The notes under the pieces: generated by a model
Database searches by the model: none
What the model saw: the letters and a program-made list of their open reading frames with translations, nothing else
What the model was told of the DNA's origin: nothing
Shown here: positions 18,263 to 28,202 of the stretch, one piece after another
How the letters are laid out: every line of letters begins with the position of its first letter
How positions within the stretch are numbered: the stretch's first letter is position 1
DNA from: Pseudomonas sp. RIT-562
GTDB taxonomy: Bacteria; Pseudomonadota; Gammaproteobacteria; Pseudomonadales; Pseudomonadaceae
Assembly: GCF_026241895.1 (NCBI RefSeq)
Contig: NZ_JAPJIV010000011.1
Location: 62,001 to 126,000 of the forward strand
Direction: 5' to 3'
Length of the DNA stretch: 64,000 bases
Translations under genes and position numbers: made by a program

Positions 18263-19570
18263 TTATAGAGTGCTGAACAGCGGAAAAATCCCCATCAGCA
18301 ATGCTGCAACAAGTATGCACATGCACACCAGCACTGCCCACTTCAGGGTGAAACGCTGGTGGTCACCGAAGTCGATACCGGCCAGGGCCACCAACAAATA
18401 GGTCGATGGTACCAGCGGGCTCAGCAAGTGGACGGGCTGACCGACGATCGAGGCACGTGCCATTTCAACTGCGGTTATACCGTAATGACTCGCAGCTTCG
18501 GCAAGAACTGGTAACACGCCGTAATAAAATGCATCGTTCGACATGAAAAATGTGAACGGCATGCTGACCAGCGCGGTAATCACTGCCAGGTACGGGCCAA
18601 GGAAATCCGGAATCACCGCCAGCAGGCTTTTCGACATCGCATCGACCATGCCGGTGCCCGACAGGATACCGGTGAAAATACCGGCCGCGAAGATCAAACC
18701 GACCACTGCCAGCACGCTGCCCGCATGGGCCGCGACGCGATCTTTTTGCATCTGCAGGCATGGGTAGTTGACGATCATCGCGATACTGAACGCCACCATG
18801 AACAACACAGGCAGGGGCAACAGACCACCAATCAGGGTGCACATCAGCACCAGCGTCAACGCGCCGTTGAACCAGATCAACTTCGGACGACGGGCATCCG
18901 GAAATTGCGAAACGCTGATCTCGCTGTGGTCGATCTCATCGCCAGCCAGGTGCAGCTCACCCAGCCGGGCACGCTCGCGTTTGCCGTAGAAGTAGGCAAT
19001 CGCCAGGATCGCCACGACACCCGCCAGCATCGCCGGAATCATCGGCACGAAGATCGCCGAAGGGTCTACATGCAGCGCACTGGCCGCACGCGCGGTCGGG
19101 CCACCCCAGGGCGTCATGTTCATCACGCCGCCGGCAAGAATGATCAGCCCCGCCATGATTCGCGGGCTCATGCCGATGCGGCTGTAGAGCGGCAGCATGG
19201 CCGCTACGCAGATCATGTAAGTGGTCGCGCCGTCACCATCAAGGGAGACGACGAGCGCCAGTACGGCGGTGCCGACCGAAACCTTCAACGGGTCGCCCTT
19301 GACCAGCTTGAGGATCTTGCGCACGGCCGGGTCGAACAGGCCAGAGTCGATCATCAGGGCGAAGTACAAAATTGCGAACATCAGCATCACACCGGTCGGC
19401 GCGAGCTTGGTGATGCCTTCGAGCATCATCGGACCGATCTTCGGCCCGAAACCACCGAACAAGGCGAAAACGATCGGGATGATGATCAAGGCAATCAGCG
19501 CGGACAGGCGCTTGGTCATGATCAGGAACATGAACGTGATGACCATGGCGAAGCCAAGGAAAGTCAGCAT
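18263..19570 (-). CDS. Citrate/metal-citrate transporter, CitMHS family
   Basis: A 435-aa inner-membrane symporter of the CitMHS family, which imports citrate complexed with divalent metal along with protons. It has about 12 helices and family motifs such as DGDGATTYMI, MNMTPWGGPTARAA and MSNDAFYYGVLPVL. A citrate transporter (citA/citN) occupies a nearby position in the P. aeruginosa order. The gene is followed by the TerC gene after 86 bp. No response regulator or sensor for citrate is beside it. Confidence 0.92.
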   Translation of the reverse strand: MLTFLGFAMVITFMFLIMTKRLSALIALIIIPIVFALFGGFGPKIGPMMLEGITKLAPTGVMLMFAILYFALMIDSGLFDPAVRKILKLVKGDPLKVSVGTAVLALVVSLDGDGATTYMICVAAMLPLYSRIGMSPRIMAGLIILAGGVMNMTPWGGPTARAASALHVDPSAIFVPMIPAMLAGVVAILAIAYFYGKRERARLGELHLAGDEIDHSEISVSQFPDARRPKLIWFNGALTLVLMCTLIGGLLPLPVLFMVAFSIAMIVNYPCLQMQKDRVAAHAGSVLAVVGLIFAAGIFTGILSGTGMVDAMSKSLLAVIPDFLGPYLAVITALVSMPFTFFMSNDAFYYGVLPVLAEAASHYGITAVEMARASIVGQPVHLLSPLVPSTYLLVALAGIDFGDHQRFTLKWAVLVCMCILVAALLMGIFPLFSTL

Positions 19571-19885
19571 GGGAATACTCCAGGCGTGGCGCGGCTAGGG
19601 GAAATGGGCGAACCGGGTGAGGTCAGCGCAGAACGGGAAGCGCGAGTCGGGCGGGCGGAGTGATAGCGGCGGGGCGGATTGAGAAAGACATCAGGATCAC
19701 CATTGTTGTTGTTAAATGGGCCGTGCAAGCAGCAAAACACTCGCTTGGGCCAACCGGTCTGTTGCCGGGAGTGAGGCGATCCTAATCGGGGAAGCTTTCA
19801 GCCAGCTTTCGCCAATGAAAGCAATGACCGGATGTTTAACCGGTCGTCGGACAGCAGCGAAGTCCACAGGACGAAGTTGCGTTGA
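19571..19885. other. Intergenic region upstream of the citrate transporter
   Basis: These 315 bp hold the presumed promoter region of the citrate transporter (minus strand) and the 3' flank of the DOPA-dioxygenase-like gene. Two short hairpins are visible: GCTTTC/GAAAGC with a six-base loop at 19805-19822 and GACCGG/CCGGTC with an eight-base loop at 19826-19845. They could be operators or terminate the upstream gene. No coding frame is convincing. Confidence 0.5.
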
Positions 19886-20212
19886 TCAAAAAACACTCAG
19901 ATTCAACGGCCGAACAGCACCCATCCAGATCGCATACTCGGTGTGATCCAGCAGATCGTTGCCGGTATCGGGGTGCAGGAATATCACCAAACCCTTGCGG
20001 TTGAGCACCAGCCACGGCAACACCTCGCCCAGGTATTGCGGCTCGAAGGCCAACTGGCAGCTCCAATCCGGGTGCGGTCCTACCGGACGTTCGTGCACCC
20101 GGCCCATCTTTAATGGAAACAGTTGCGCTGCCTGCTCGCATAACGCCCGCGCTTGATCAATATTGCTTGCGTCGAAGTACACGTGGGCGTGATAGCCCTT
20201 TATCCCTTGCAT
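19886..20212 (-). CDS. DOPA 4,5-dioxygenase-like protein
   Basis: A 108-aa protein of the DOPA 4,5-dioxygenase family, small non-haem iron enzymes that cleave catechol rings. Conserved features are the N-terminal GYHAHVYFD with two His, the HPDW motif near 47-50 and the HPDTGNDLLDHTEYAIWMG C-terminal segment. The bacterial members are mostly uncharacterised, and there are no aromatic degradation genes nearby, so substrate is unknown. It is divergent from the NAD(P)-binding protein gene across 83 bp. Confidence 0.87.
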   Translation of the reverse strand: MQGIKGYHAHVYFDASNIDQARALCEQAAQLFPLKMGRVHERPVGPHPDWSCQLAFEPQYLGEVLPWLVLNRKGLVIFLHPDTGNDLLDHTEYAIWMGAVRPLNLSVF

Positions 20213-20295
20213 CTGAAACCCTCCAAACCCGGTCGAACCCTGAACGATTGCCGCGGGTCACACGCCATATACGCTGTAATCAAGGGATACCAGCC

Positions 20296-20961
20296 ATGAA
20301 AAATGCCGAAACCCCCGTTGTGAAAGTGGTGCTTTATGGTGCCATGAGTAGCCTGGGCAGTGCGCTGATGGCTGAAATGCTGCGGCGCCAGCACGAAGTG
20401 ATCACCATTCTCGATGACCTGACTGCGCTCCCGCCCCGTCCGGGACTGCGCGCCAAGACCGGCGATCTGTTCGACGCGCAGCGAGTGAAGCAAAGCGTGG
20501 CCGGCAGTTCGGCGGTGGTGTGTCTGTTAGACGCGCCAGGGTTGCCGTTCAACAGCGAATATGTGGAAAAGACCATCATCCCCGGTCCCGTGGAACAGGT
20601 GTTGGCAGTGGATGCGCTGATCGAGGGTATGCAGGCTTCGAGTATTGCCCGGCTGTTTCTGGTGGGCGATTTTGCCGTGTTGCACGATCCGGAAATAGAA
20701 GATCGCCTGCAACGCCACGCGGCGGAAGAAATTCGTGAGGCCCTGCAAAGCAGCACTTTGCAATGGACCATGGTCAATGCGCCGCGAGGTGTGCCCGGGC
20801 TGACCATCGAACATTTCAGTCAGGTCAGCAGCAGCCTCGAACCGGGCCTGGCAGAGCCGCTTGAGCGACTGCAACGGGTAGCGGTGGGGATCGCCGATGA
20901 GCTGCAGTTAAATCTGCATGTCGGAGAGCATGTGAATTTTGTTGCGGTTTCGGCACCCTAA
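20296..20961 (+). CDS. NAD(P)-binding Rossmann-fold protein (SDR-like)
   Basis: A 221-aa protein with an N-terminal Rossmann start (VVLYGAMSSLGSALMAEML) and an overall length and pattern of the NmrA/NAD(P)H-binding atypical SDR group. The glycine motif G-AMSSLG-S is degenerate compared with GATGxxG, so cofactor binding is likely but not certain. The start ATG at 20296 has only a weak AAGGGA site. Function unknown; it is divergent from the DOPA-dioxygenase-like gene and ends 6 bp before the convergent LysR gene. Confidence 0.72.
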   Translation: MKNAETPVVKVVLYGAMSSLGSALMAEMLRRQHEVITILDDLTALPPRPGLRAKTGDLFDAQRVKQSVAGSSAVVCLLDAPGLPFNSEYVEKTIIPGPVEQVLAVDALIEGMQASSIARLFLVGDFAVLHDPEIEDRLQRHAAEEIREALQSSTLQWTMVNAPRGVPGLTIEHFSQVSSSLEPGLAEPLERLQRVAVGIADELQLNLHVGEHVNFVAVSAP

Positions 20962-20967
20962 ACCTGG

Positions 20968-21918
20968 TCACACTGCGATTGACGGCATCGGCAGTCCATT
21001 CAATGACTGGGCACTACCCGCCTGCTCCGCCATCAGCCAGTCCACGAATTGCTGGATCAAGATTCCACGCCGCTTGCGCTGGGGTAAAACCACGTAATAA
21101 CCGAGGCGGGAAATCACCGTTTCGCTAATCGGCCGACACAACAACCCCTGCGCCAGCAAGTTATCCACAAGGTGGCGCCAGCCGATCGCCACGCCCTGGC
21201 CACCAATCGCCGCCTGTATCAGCAGGGTGTAGTTATCAAAGCGCAGTTGCCCCGGCGCAGGGACCGAATTGATCCCCAGCTCGCGAAATACTCCACTCCA
21301 ATCGAACCAGTTACTGCCGTTTTCGCCTCGCAGGTGTAACAACGGAAACTCCAGCAAGGCCTGGGCGGGCAAGGGCAGGGCGCGATCCTGCAACAACAGC
21401 GGACTGCAGACTGGAAACACTTCCTCGCTGAACAGCCAATGGCTTTCACCCTGCTTGAAACGACCCTCTCCAAACAACACAGCCACGTCGATATCGCTAC
21501 GCAGCATGTTGTGGCTGCGCTCACTGGTCACCAGGCTGACATCAACGCTGGGGTTGGCGGCGTGGAAGCGATGCAACCTGGGCATCAGCCAGTACGCGGC
21601 AAAGGCAAAATCTGTAGCCACCTGCAAAACTTCATGCTGGTTCTGTGCGCTGATTGCGGTTAATCCTGCGTCGATATTCTGCAAACCGAGCTGAACTTGT
21701 TCGAACAGAGTTATCCCGGCCTCAGTCAGTTCGATTCCGCGATAAATGCGATCAAACAAACGAGTTGCCAGCTGCTCTTCCAGCCGTTTGATCTGCTGGC
21801 TGACCGCGGGCTGGGTAGTGCCCAGCTCTACTGCAGCAGCAGTGAAACTGCGATGACGGGCTGCAGCTTCGAAGGCTCGCAGCAGATCCAGCGACAAACC
21901 ACCAAGGGCTTCATACAT
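20968..21918 (-). CDS. LysR-type regulator of choline sulfate utilisation
   Basis: A 316-aa LysR family regulator with a helix-turn-helix at about 11-70 (FTAAAVELGTTQPAVSQQIKRLE) and a GcvA-like effector domain behind it. It is divergent from the choline sulfatase gene across a 114-bp gap, the usual arrangement of a LysR regulator with its target, so I infer that it responds to choline-O-sulfate or a product and controls betC. In rhizobia and pseudomonads a regulator of this type accompanies betC. The gene contains an exact DnaA-box 9-mer at 21161. Confidence 0.88.
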   Translation of the reverse strand: MYEALGGLSLDLLRAFEAAARHRSFTAAAVELGTTQPAVSQQIKRLEEQLATRLFDRIYRGIELTEAGITLFEQVQLGLQNIDAGLTAISAQNQHEVLQVATDFAFAAYWLMPRLHRFHAANPSVDVSLVTSERSHNMLRSDIDVAVLFGEGRFKQGESHWLFSEEVFPVCSPLLLQDRALPLPAQALLEFPLLHLRGENGSNWFDWSGVFRELGINSVPAPGQLRFDNYTLLIQAAIGGQGVAIGWRHLVDNLLAQGLLCRPISETVISRLGYYVVLPQRKRRGILIQQFVDWLMAEQAGSAQSLNGLPMPSIAV

Positions 21919-22032
21919 AAGCAGTGCTTATCCTAGTCATTGCCTGACGTGGGCTTTACCACAAGGTACCCGGACTCCATGCTCGATCGCAGCACTCTCG
22001 CATAAATATTCACTATGGAATGCCGCGATCAC

Positions 22033-23547
22033 ATGAAGCGCAAGAATATTCTTTTCATCATGGCCGATCAGATGGCCGCGCCAATGTTGCCGTTCTACGG
22101 TCTTTCGCCAATCAAATTACCCAATCTCAGCCGACTCGCCGCCGAAGGCGTGGTGTTCGACTCCGCTTATTGCAACAGCCCGCTGTGTGCACCTTCGCGA
22201 TTTACCCTGGTCAGTGGCCAGCTGCCGAGCAAGATTGGCGCCTACGATAATGCGGCTGATTTCCCCGCCGACGTGCCGACTTACGCCCATTACCTGCGCC
22301 GACTGGGTTACCGCACAGCCTTGTCCGGCAAGATGCACTTTTGTGGCCCCGATCAACTGCATGGATATGAAGAGCGCCTGACCAGCGACATTTACCCGGC
22401 CGATTACGGCTGGTCTGTGAACTGGGACGAGCCTGATGTACGGCCTACCTGGTTCCACAACATGTCGTCGGTGTTGCAGGCCGGGCCTTGCGTGCGCACC
22501 AACCAGCTGGATTTTGACGAAGAAGTGGTCTTCAAGGCGCAGCAATACCTGTTTGACCACATTCGCGAAGACGGCGACCAGCCGTTTTGCCTGACCGTTT
22601 CCATGACTCATCCCCACGATCCGTACACCATCCCGAAAAAATACTGGGACATGTACCAAGACAGTGATATCCCGCTTCCGCAGACACCAGAGCAAGCCGA
22701 GCTGGACCCGCATTCACAGCGATTGCTCAAGGTTTACGACCTGTGGGACAAGCCGCTGCCTGTGGATAAGATTCGTGACGCACGCCGTGCCTATTTTGGC
22801 GCCTGCAGCTATATTGACGACAACGTCGGCAAACTCCTGCAAACACTCGAGGATACCGGGCTTATCGACGACACCATCATCGTCTTCTCGGGCGATCATG
22901 GCGACATGCTCGGCGAGCGAGGTCTCTGGTACAAAATGCATTGGTTCGAGATGGCCGCCCGGGTCCCCTTGCTGATCAGCGCACCGGGACAATTTACTGC
23001 AGGGCGAGTAAGCGCTGCAGTCTCGACTGCCGACCTCCTGCCAACGTTTGTCGAATTGGCCGGCGGCTCGCTGGAGCCAGGATTGCCGCTGGATGGGCGC
23101 TCGCTGGTGTCGCACCTGAAGGGGCAGGGTGGGCATGATGAAGTTTTTGGCGAATACATGGCCGAGGGCACCATCAGCCCGCTGATGATGATTCGCCGCG
23201 GTGCGTACAAATTCATCTACAGCGAAGACGACCCTTGCCTACTCTTCGATGTGCACAACGACCCGCGAGAACAGGAAGAGCTCAGTCAGTCGCCACTACA
23301 CAGCGCACTGTTTGCAGAATTCCTCGCCGAAGCGCGGGCCAAATGGAACATTCCGGCGATCCACCAACAGGTGCTCGCCAGTCAGCGCCGTCGGCGATTT
23401 GTCGCCGAGGCCCTGACCATCGGCAAGCTGAAGAGCTGGGATCACCAGCCACTGGTAGACGCCAGTCAGCAGTACATGCGCAACCACATCGACCTGGATG
23501 ATCTGGAGCGCAAAGCACGTTATCCACAACCCTGCCAAAACCAATAA
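22033..23547 (+). CDS. betC: Choline sulfatase BetC
   Basis: Hydrolyses choline-O-sulfate to choline and sulfate, supplying the glycine betaine precursor and sulfur. The 504-aa protein is a type I sulfatase: the formylglycine motif CAPSR is at residues 52-56 with Cys52 as the residue to be converted, metal-binding Asp12 and Gln13 are near the start, and SGDHGDMLGERGLWYK carries the second metal site. The C-terminal segment with LDDLERKARYP is typical of choline sulfatases. The frame is open six codons further up; I chose the ATG that begins the conserved MKRKNILFIMADQ. A formylglycine-generating enzyme is not in this window. Confidence 0.95.
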   Translation: MKRKNILFIMADQMAAPMLPFYGLSPIKLPNLSRLAAEGVVFDSAYCNSPLCAPSRFTLVSGQLPSKIGAYDNAADFPADVPTYAHYLRRLGYRTALSGKMHFCGPDQLHGYEERLTSDIYPADYGWSVNWDEPDVRPTWFHNMSSVLQAGPCVRTNQLDFDEEVVFKAQQYLFDHIREDGDQPFCLTVSMTHPHDPYTIPKKYWDMYQDSDIPLPQTPEQAELDPHSQRLLKVYDLWDKPLPVDKIRDARRAYFGACSYIDDNVGKLLQTLEDTGLIDDTIIVFSGDHGDMLGERGLWYKMHWFEMAARVPLLISAPGQFTAGRVSAAVSTADLLPTFVELAGGSLEPGLPLDGRSLVSHLKGQGGHDEVFGEYMAEGTISPLMMIRRGAYKFIYSEDDPCLLFDVHNDPREQEELSQSPLHSALFAEFLAEARAKWNIPAIHQQVLASQRRRRFVAEALTIGKLKSWDHQPLVDASQQYMRNHIDLDDLERKARYPQPCQNQ

Positions 23548-23563
23548 TGTTAAGGGGAAGTCC

Positions 23564-24484
23564 ATGCAAAGGTTATCCACAGTACTGACGGTCGGGCTTC
23601 TGGCTCTGGGCAGCGCATCGGCGTATGCCGAACAGGGCTGCGACACGGTGAAAATGGCCGATCCGGGTTGGAGCGACATTGCGGCGACCAACGCCATCAC
23701 CGGGTTTTTGCTGGACGGCATGGGCTACAAGGCCAAGGTCGACACCCTGGCAGTGCCGATTACCTTCGGTGGCCTGAAGGACGGCCAGGTCGACGTCTTC
23801 CTGGGTAACTGGATGCCAGCACAACAGGGCTTCTACGACAAGTTCGTGGCCAACGGGGATGTCACCCAGCTGGCGAAAAACCTGGATGGCACCGAATTCA
23901 CCCTGGCCGTGCCGGATTATGTCTGGGACGCGGGTGTGCATAACTTTGCCGACCTGAACAAGTTCGCCGACAAGTTCGAGAAAAAAATCTACGGCATCGG
24001 CTCGGGAGCTCCGGCGAACATCTCACTGCAGGACATCATCAAGAAGAATGATTTTGACCTGGGCCAGTGGAAACTGGTGGAGTCCAGCGAACAGGCGATG
24101 CTGGCTGAGGTGTCCCGCGCGGTTAAGAAACAGAAGTTCGTGACCTTCCTCGGCTGGACTCCGCACCCGATGAACGTGCAGCTGAAGATGCATTACCTCA
24201 AGGGTGGCGAGAAGTACTTTGGCGACACCGGCGCGGTTTATACATTGACCCGCAAAGGTTATGCACAGGCCTGCCCGAATGTCGGCAAGCTGCTGACCAA
24301 CCTGAGTTTCACCCAGGAGATGGAGAACAGCATCATGGCTGAGGTAGTGAACAAGAAGGTCAGTAATGCTGAAGCGGCCAAGGCATGGATCAAGGCCAAC
24401 CCGGCAGTCCTGGATAAATGGCTCGACGGCGTGAAAACCGCCGATGGCAAAGATGCTTTAGCGGCAATCAAAGCCAAGTTGTAA
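23564..24484 (+). CDS. choX: Choline-type ABC transporter substrate-binding protein ChoX
   Basis: Periplasmic binding protein of the OpuAC/ChoX type for choline or a close relative. The 306-aa protein starts with a signal peptide (cut after AYA, about residue 22) and carries Trp residues at positions 36 and 83 and the segments VPDYVWDAG and LGWTPHPMN that form an aromatic cage for the quaternary amine in the family. A good AAGGGGAAG site precedes the ATG, 16 bp after betC. No permease or ATPase gene is next to it, so it presumably feeds a core transporter encoded elsewhere. An exact DnaA-box 9-mer lies in its signal sequence at 23573. Confidence 0.92.
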   Translation: MQRLSTVLTVGLLALGSASAYAEQGCDTVKMADPGWSDIAATNAITGFLLDGMGYKAKVDTLAVPITFGGLKDGQVDVFLGNWMPAQQGFYDKFVANGDVTQLAKNLDGTEFTLAVPDYVWDAGVHNFADLNKFADKFEKKIYGIGSGAPANISLQDIIKKNDFDLGQWKLVESSEQAMLAEVSRAVKKQKFVTFLGWTPHPMNVQLKMHYLKGGEKYFGDTGAVYTLTRKGYAQACPNVGKLLTNLSFTQEMENSIMAEVVNKKVSNAEAAKAWIKANPAVLDKWLDGVKTADGKDALAAIKAKL

Positions 24485-24497
24485 ACCTCCCTCACCG

Positions 24498-24521
24498 TGT
24501 AGGAGCGAGCCTGCTCGCGAT
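24498..24521 (+). repeat. Single REP unit
   Basis: One copy of the REP-type unit, TGTAGGAGCGAGCCTGCTCG, without an inverted partner nearby. It lies between choX and the SulP gene. Confidence 0.75.
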
Positions 24522-24644
24522 CGGCGTAAACGATGATGCCGGATAGCTGATATCCCTCGGCGGCGTCGAGTTTTTCCCGAGCATGCTCCTCCTGCAATTA
24601 TCTTCTCCTGATACCCTTGCGCAAAACCCTGACCGAGAGGACCC

Positions 24645-26213
24645 ATGGCCTTCCCCAGCCGCCATTCGCTCTTCCCTTTCTTGAGCTGGTTGCCTCGGCA
24701 AACCCGCGCCACCGTCGGGCGTGACCTGATCGTCGGCCTGAGCGGTGCGATTCTCGCGTTGCCACAGTCGATTGCCTACGCCCTGATCGCCGGGCTCCCA
24801 CCGGAGTACGGTTTGTATGCGGCGATCATTCCCGTGTTGATCGCGTGCCTGTGGGGTTCATCCTGGCACTTGATCTGTGGTCCTACCGCGGCGATTTCGA
24901 TTGTCCTGTACGCCAGCGTCAGCCCCCTGGCGGTTCCTGCGTCCCAAGACTATGTGGCGCTGATCCTGTTACTGACGTTGCTGGCCGGGATCTTCCAGTG
25001 GCTGTTGGGCTTGCTGCGATTTGGCGCTCTGGTGAATTTTGTCTCGCACTCAGTTGTGCTGGGCTTCACCCTTGGCGCGGCAGTAGTGATTGCCCTCGGC
25101 CAGCTCCCCAATCTGTTGGGGTTGGACCTGCCCAGCCAGGCCACGGCACTCGACAGTTTCCTCATGCTGTTCCAGCACCTCAACCAAGTGGATAAACCCT
25201 CGCTGATCCTGGGGCTGGCGACCGTCGTCATGGGTGTCACCTTGAAATGGCTGTTGCCGCGCTGGCCAACTTTGTTGATCACGTTGGTGGCCGCTGGGCT
25301 GTTGGCGTGGCTTTGGCCTGCGATGTTTGGTCACGTACGGCTGGTCAGCGCTTTTGTCGGTCGGCTGCCACCTTTCAGCGCCGTACCGCTGGACCTGGAT
25401 CTGATCCTGCGCCTGTTGCCCAGTGCGGTCGCGGTCGGCATGTTGGGGCTGGTGACCAGCCTGTCGATTGCTCGCTCCATATCCGCACGCTCACAGCAGC
25501 TGCTCGATGCCAACCAGGAAGTACGCGCTCAAGGCTTATCGAACATGGTCGGGGCGTTTTTTTCCGGATCGTTGTCCGCTGGCTCCTTCACTCGTTCAGG
25601 TCTGAGTTACGAAGCAGGGGCCTGTTCGCCTTTGGCCGGCGTATTCTCGGCACTGTGGGTCGCACTGTTTGCCGTATTTGGCGCGGCGCTGATTGCCCAT
25701 ATTCCGATTCCGGCGATGGCTGGCAGCATTCTGCTGATCGCCTGGGGACTGGTGGATCATCGCGGCATTCGCGCATTGCTGAGGGTCAGTCGCGCCGAGT
25801 TCTTGGTCATGGCGCTGACCTGTGTCGCCACGCTGCTGCTGGAGTTACAAACCGCCATCTACGCCGGGGTCCTGGCTTCACTGTTCTTCTACCTCAAGCG
25901 CACTTCGCAACCGCGTGTGCAGCACTGGCGCGAGGGCGATGAGGATGTGTTGCGGGTTGGCGGCTCGATCTTTTTCGGCGCCAGCCATTACCTCCAGGTG
26001 CGCTTGCAGCGCATGCACGGTGCCCGTGTGGTGATCGAGGCGCAGCAGATCAATTTCATCGATTATTCAGGCGTGGAGATGCTGCATCAGGAGGCGCGAC
26101 GGCTGCTTAAGCAGGATCGCAGCCTGACCTTGCGGCAGGCGCGGCCGCAGGTTGTAGAGGAGTTGCGGAAGCTGGAAGGGGCGGAGAAATGCCCGATCCG
26201 TTTTGAGGATTGA
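24645..26213 (+). CDS. SulP-family anion transporter with STAS domain
   Basis: A 522-aa SulP/SLC26 transporter: about 12-14 membrane helices with the family segments LPQSIAYALIAGLPPEYGLYAA and GAFFSGSLSAGSFTRSG, then a C-terminal STAS domain from about residue 430 (VVIEAQQINFIDYSGVEMLHQEA). SulP proteins carry sulfate, bicarbonate and related anions. Its place right after betC and choX suggests it either imports choline-O-sulfate or exports the sulfate released by BetC; the sequence cannot decide. The 160-bp gap with a REP unit means it may have its own promoter. Confidence 0.92.
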   Translation: MAFPSRHSLFPFLSWLPRQTRATVGRDLIVGLSGAILALPQSIAYALIAGLPPEYGLYAAIIPVLIACLWGSSWHLICGPTAAISIVLYASVSPLAVPASQDYVALILLLTLLAGIFQWLLGLLRFGALVNFVSHSVVLGFTLGAAVVIALGQLPNLLGLDLPSQATALDSFLMLFQHLNQVDKPSLILGLATVVMGVTLKWLLPRWPTLLITLVAAGLLAWLWPAMFGHVRLVSAFVGRLPPFSAVPLDLDLILRLLPSAVAVGMLGLVTSLSIARSISARSQQLLDANQEVRAQGLSNMVGAFFSGSLSAGSFTRSGLSYEAGACSPLAGVFSALWVALFAVFGAALIAHIPIPAMAGSILLIAWGLVDHRGIRALLRVSRAEFLVMALTCVATLLLELQTAIYAGVLASLFFYLKRTSQPRVQHWREGDEDVLRVGGSIFFGASHYLQVRLQRMHGARVVIEAQQINFIDYSGVEMLHQEARRLLKQDRSLTLRQARPQVVEELRKLEGAEKCPIRFED

Positions 26214-26294
26214 GTCATGTCAGGCGGGAAACCGGCAGCGTTCCTGGGGCCAAAGCCCGCCCACAGGACTCGCCAGCAACCCAGCTCCTGCGGG

Positions 26295-27116
26295 TTATGC
26301 GGCAAGTTGCCGGCGCAATTCGGCCAGCACTGGCACCGTATCCGGTCGCACACCGCGCCACAGGTAAAACGCTTCCGCCGCTTGCTCGGCGAGCATCCCC
26401 AGGCCGTCCATCGCCACAGCCGCACCATGCTCGCTGGCCCAGCGGCAGAACGAAGTCGGCTCCTTGCCGTACATCATGTCGTAGCACACCGTCTTGCCCG
26501 GCTCGATCAGACTGCTGGCAATGGGTGGCACGTCGCCGGTCAGGCTCGCGGAAGTGGCGTTGATAATCAGGTCCACGGACTCCTCCAGCCAGTCGAAGCC
26601 ACTGGCCGACACCGGGCCCAGGTCGGCAAACAACTCGGCCAGCAATTCGGCTTTTTCCACCGTGCGGTTGGCGATGATCACCGACGCCGGCTGCTCCGCC
26701 AACAATGGTTCCAGTGCGCCACGTACGGCGCCGCCGGCGCCCAGCAACAGGATGCGTTTGCCCTTGAGGCCGAAAGCGGCATTGACCGTCAGGTCTCGCA
26801 CCAGTCCGGCGCCGTCGGTGTTATCACCTAACAGCGAGCCGTCAGCCAGCTTGCTCAAGGTATTCACTGCACCAGCCCGCTGTGCGCGCTCGGTCAGGTT
26901 GTCGGCCAGGCGATAGGCCTCTTCCTTGAAAGGCACCGTGACATTTGCGCCGCGACCTTCAAGGAAAAACGCCCGGGCGAAGTGGGAAAAGTCATCGAGC
27001 GGTGCCAGCGAAGTGCTGTAGTCCAGTTGCTGGCCCGTCTGCTCGGCAAACAGTCGATGAATCAGCGGCGACTTGCTGTGGCCAATCGGGTTGCCGAATA
27101 CGACGTAACGATCCAT
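26295..27116 (-). CDS. aroE: Shikimate dehydrogenase AroE
   Basis: Reduces 3-dehydroshikimate to shikimate with NADPH in aromatic amino acid synthesis. The 273-aa protein begins with the family motif [14 protein letters not shown], has the catalytic Lys in [11 protein letters not shown] (about residue 65), the Asp of GDNTDGAGL near 100 and the nucleotide loop [10 protein letters not shown]. The start ATG at 27116 is 13 bp after the hemF stop, so hemF-aroE form an operon, as in P. aeruginosa. Confidence 0.96.
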   Translation of the reverse strand: MDRYVVFGNPIGHSKSPLIHRLFAEQTGQQLDYSTSLAPLDDFSHFARAFFLEGRGANVTVPFKEEAYRLADNLTERAQRAGAVNTLSKLADGSLLGDNTDGAGLVRDLTVNAAFGLKGKRILLLGAGGAVRGALEPLLAEQPASVIIANRTVEKAELLAELFADLGPVSASGFDWLEESVDLIINATSASLTGDVPPIASSLIEPGKTVCYDMMYGKEPTSFCRWASEHGAAVAMDGLGMLAEQAAEAFYLWRGVRPDTVPVLAELRRQLAA

Positions 27117-27129
27117 CAGTCTTCCTCGT

Positions 27130-28173
<1,044 letters not shown>

Positions 28174-28202
28174 TTATCAAACCGATCACTAGGAGAGTTC
28201 TG

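Noticed and set aside
24485-24644. Possible ABC permease or small gene between choX and the SulP gene
   Set aside because: Only a single REP unit and short frames without ribosome sites are present.
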